NCBI GenBank assembly: GCA_030636285.1
Contig: DAOVXE010000055.1
Coordinates: 1 to 5,715 of the forward strand
Direction: 5' to 3'
Length of the DNA stretch: 5,715 bases
Source: Candidatus Falkowiibacteriota bacterium
GTDB lineage: Bacteria; Patescibacteria; ABY1; BM507; UBA12075
How positions within the stretch are numbered: position 1 is the first letter of the stretch; each line of letters begins with the position of its first letter. Positions 5,715-5,715 of the stretch are shown in pieces. Under the pieces are notes generated by a model that worked only from the letters and a program-made list of their open reading frames with translations, had not been told where the DNA came from and ran no database searches. A program made the position numbers and the translations under genes.

Positions 5715-5715
5715 G

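Overview
The window looks like part of a small-genome, AT-rich bacterium, most likely a member of the Patescibacteria / Candidate Phyla Radiation (Parcubacteria-like). This is inferred from the compact pilM-pilN-pilO cluster with short or overlapping junctions, weak Shine-Dalgarno signals, and the style of the proteins: a PilN with a long charged N-terminal tail and a tiny PilP-like last gene. No database search was possible, so the taxonomic placement is an inference.

Left half (87-3100, minus strand): a four-gene operon read right to left encodes the inner-membrane assembly platform of a type IV pilus. It holds pilM (actin-like ATPase), a pilN-like gene, a pilO-like gene and a 99-residue one-helix protein ending in an NPF motif, which I read as a minimal PilP-like partner. 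Junctions are tight: a 10-nt gap, an 11-nt overlap and a 3-nt gap. The expected complex is cytoplasmic PilM docked on the cytoplasmic motif of PilN, which pairs with PilO through the membrane.

Centre (3101-3381): a 281-bp divergent control region. It holds a minus-strand promoter for pilM (TTGAGC-N17-TGTTATAAT counting the extended -10) and a plus-strand promoter with both hexamers at consensus (TTGACA-N18-TATAAT). The two face each other, so the predicted 5' leaders overlap by about 33 nt. A 161-bp near-palindrome (3210-3370) with perfect 22-bp ends lies between the plus promoter and the plus-strand gene. Its left end supplies the -35 box of the pilM promoter, and its right end stops 11 bases before the next start codon.

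Right half (plus strand): a 414-residue membrane-anchored protein with a low-complexity stalk and a probable TolB/WD40-like beta-propeller, then comFC (competence-type phosphoribosyltransferase with a Cys-rich zinc-binding N-terminus). Between them is an 88-bp palindromic repeat that folds into a cloverleaf. This repeat creates a spurious upstream GTG start for comFC, and the likely true start is ATG 4756. Downstream of comFC are a probable terminator hairpin and a second, unrelated inverted repeat with perfect 26-bp arms reaching the window edge.

Together the genes point to a surface pilus and DNA-uptake theme. The least explained parts are the three palindromic elements, the face-to-face promoters, the minimal PilP-like protein and the divergently transcribed propeller protein.
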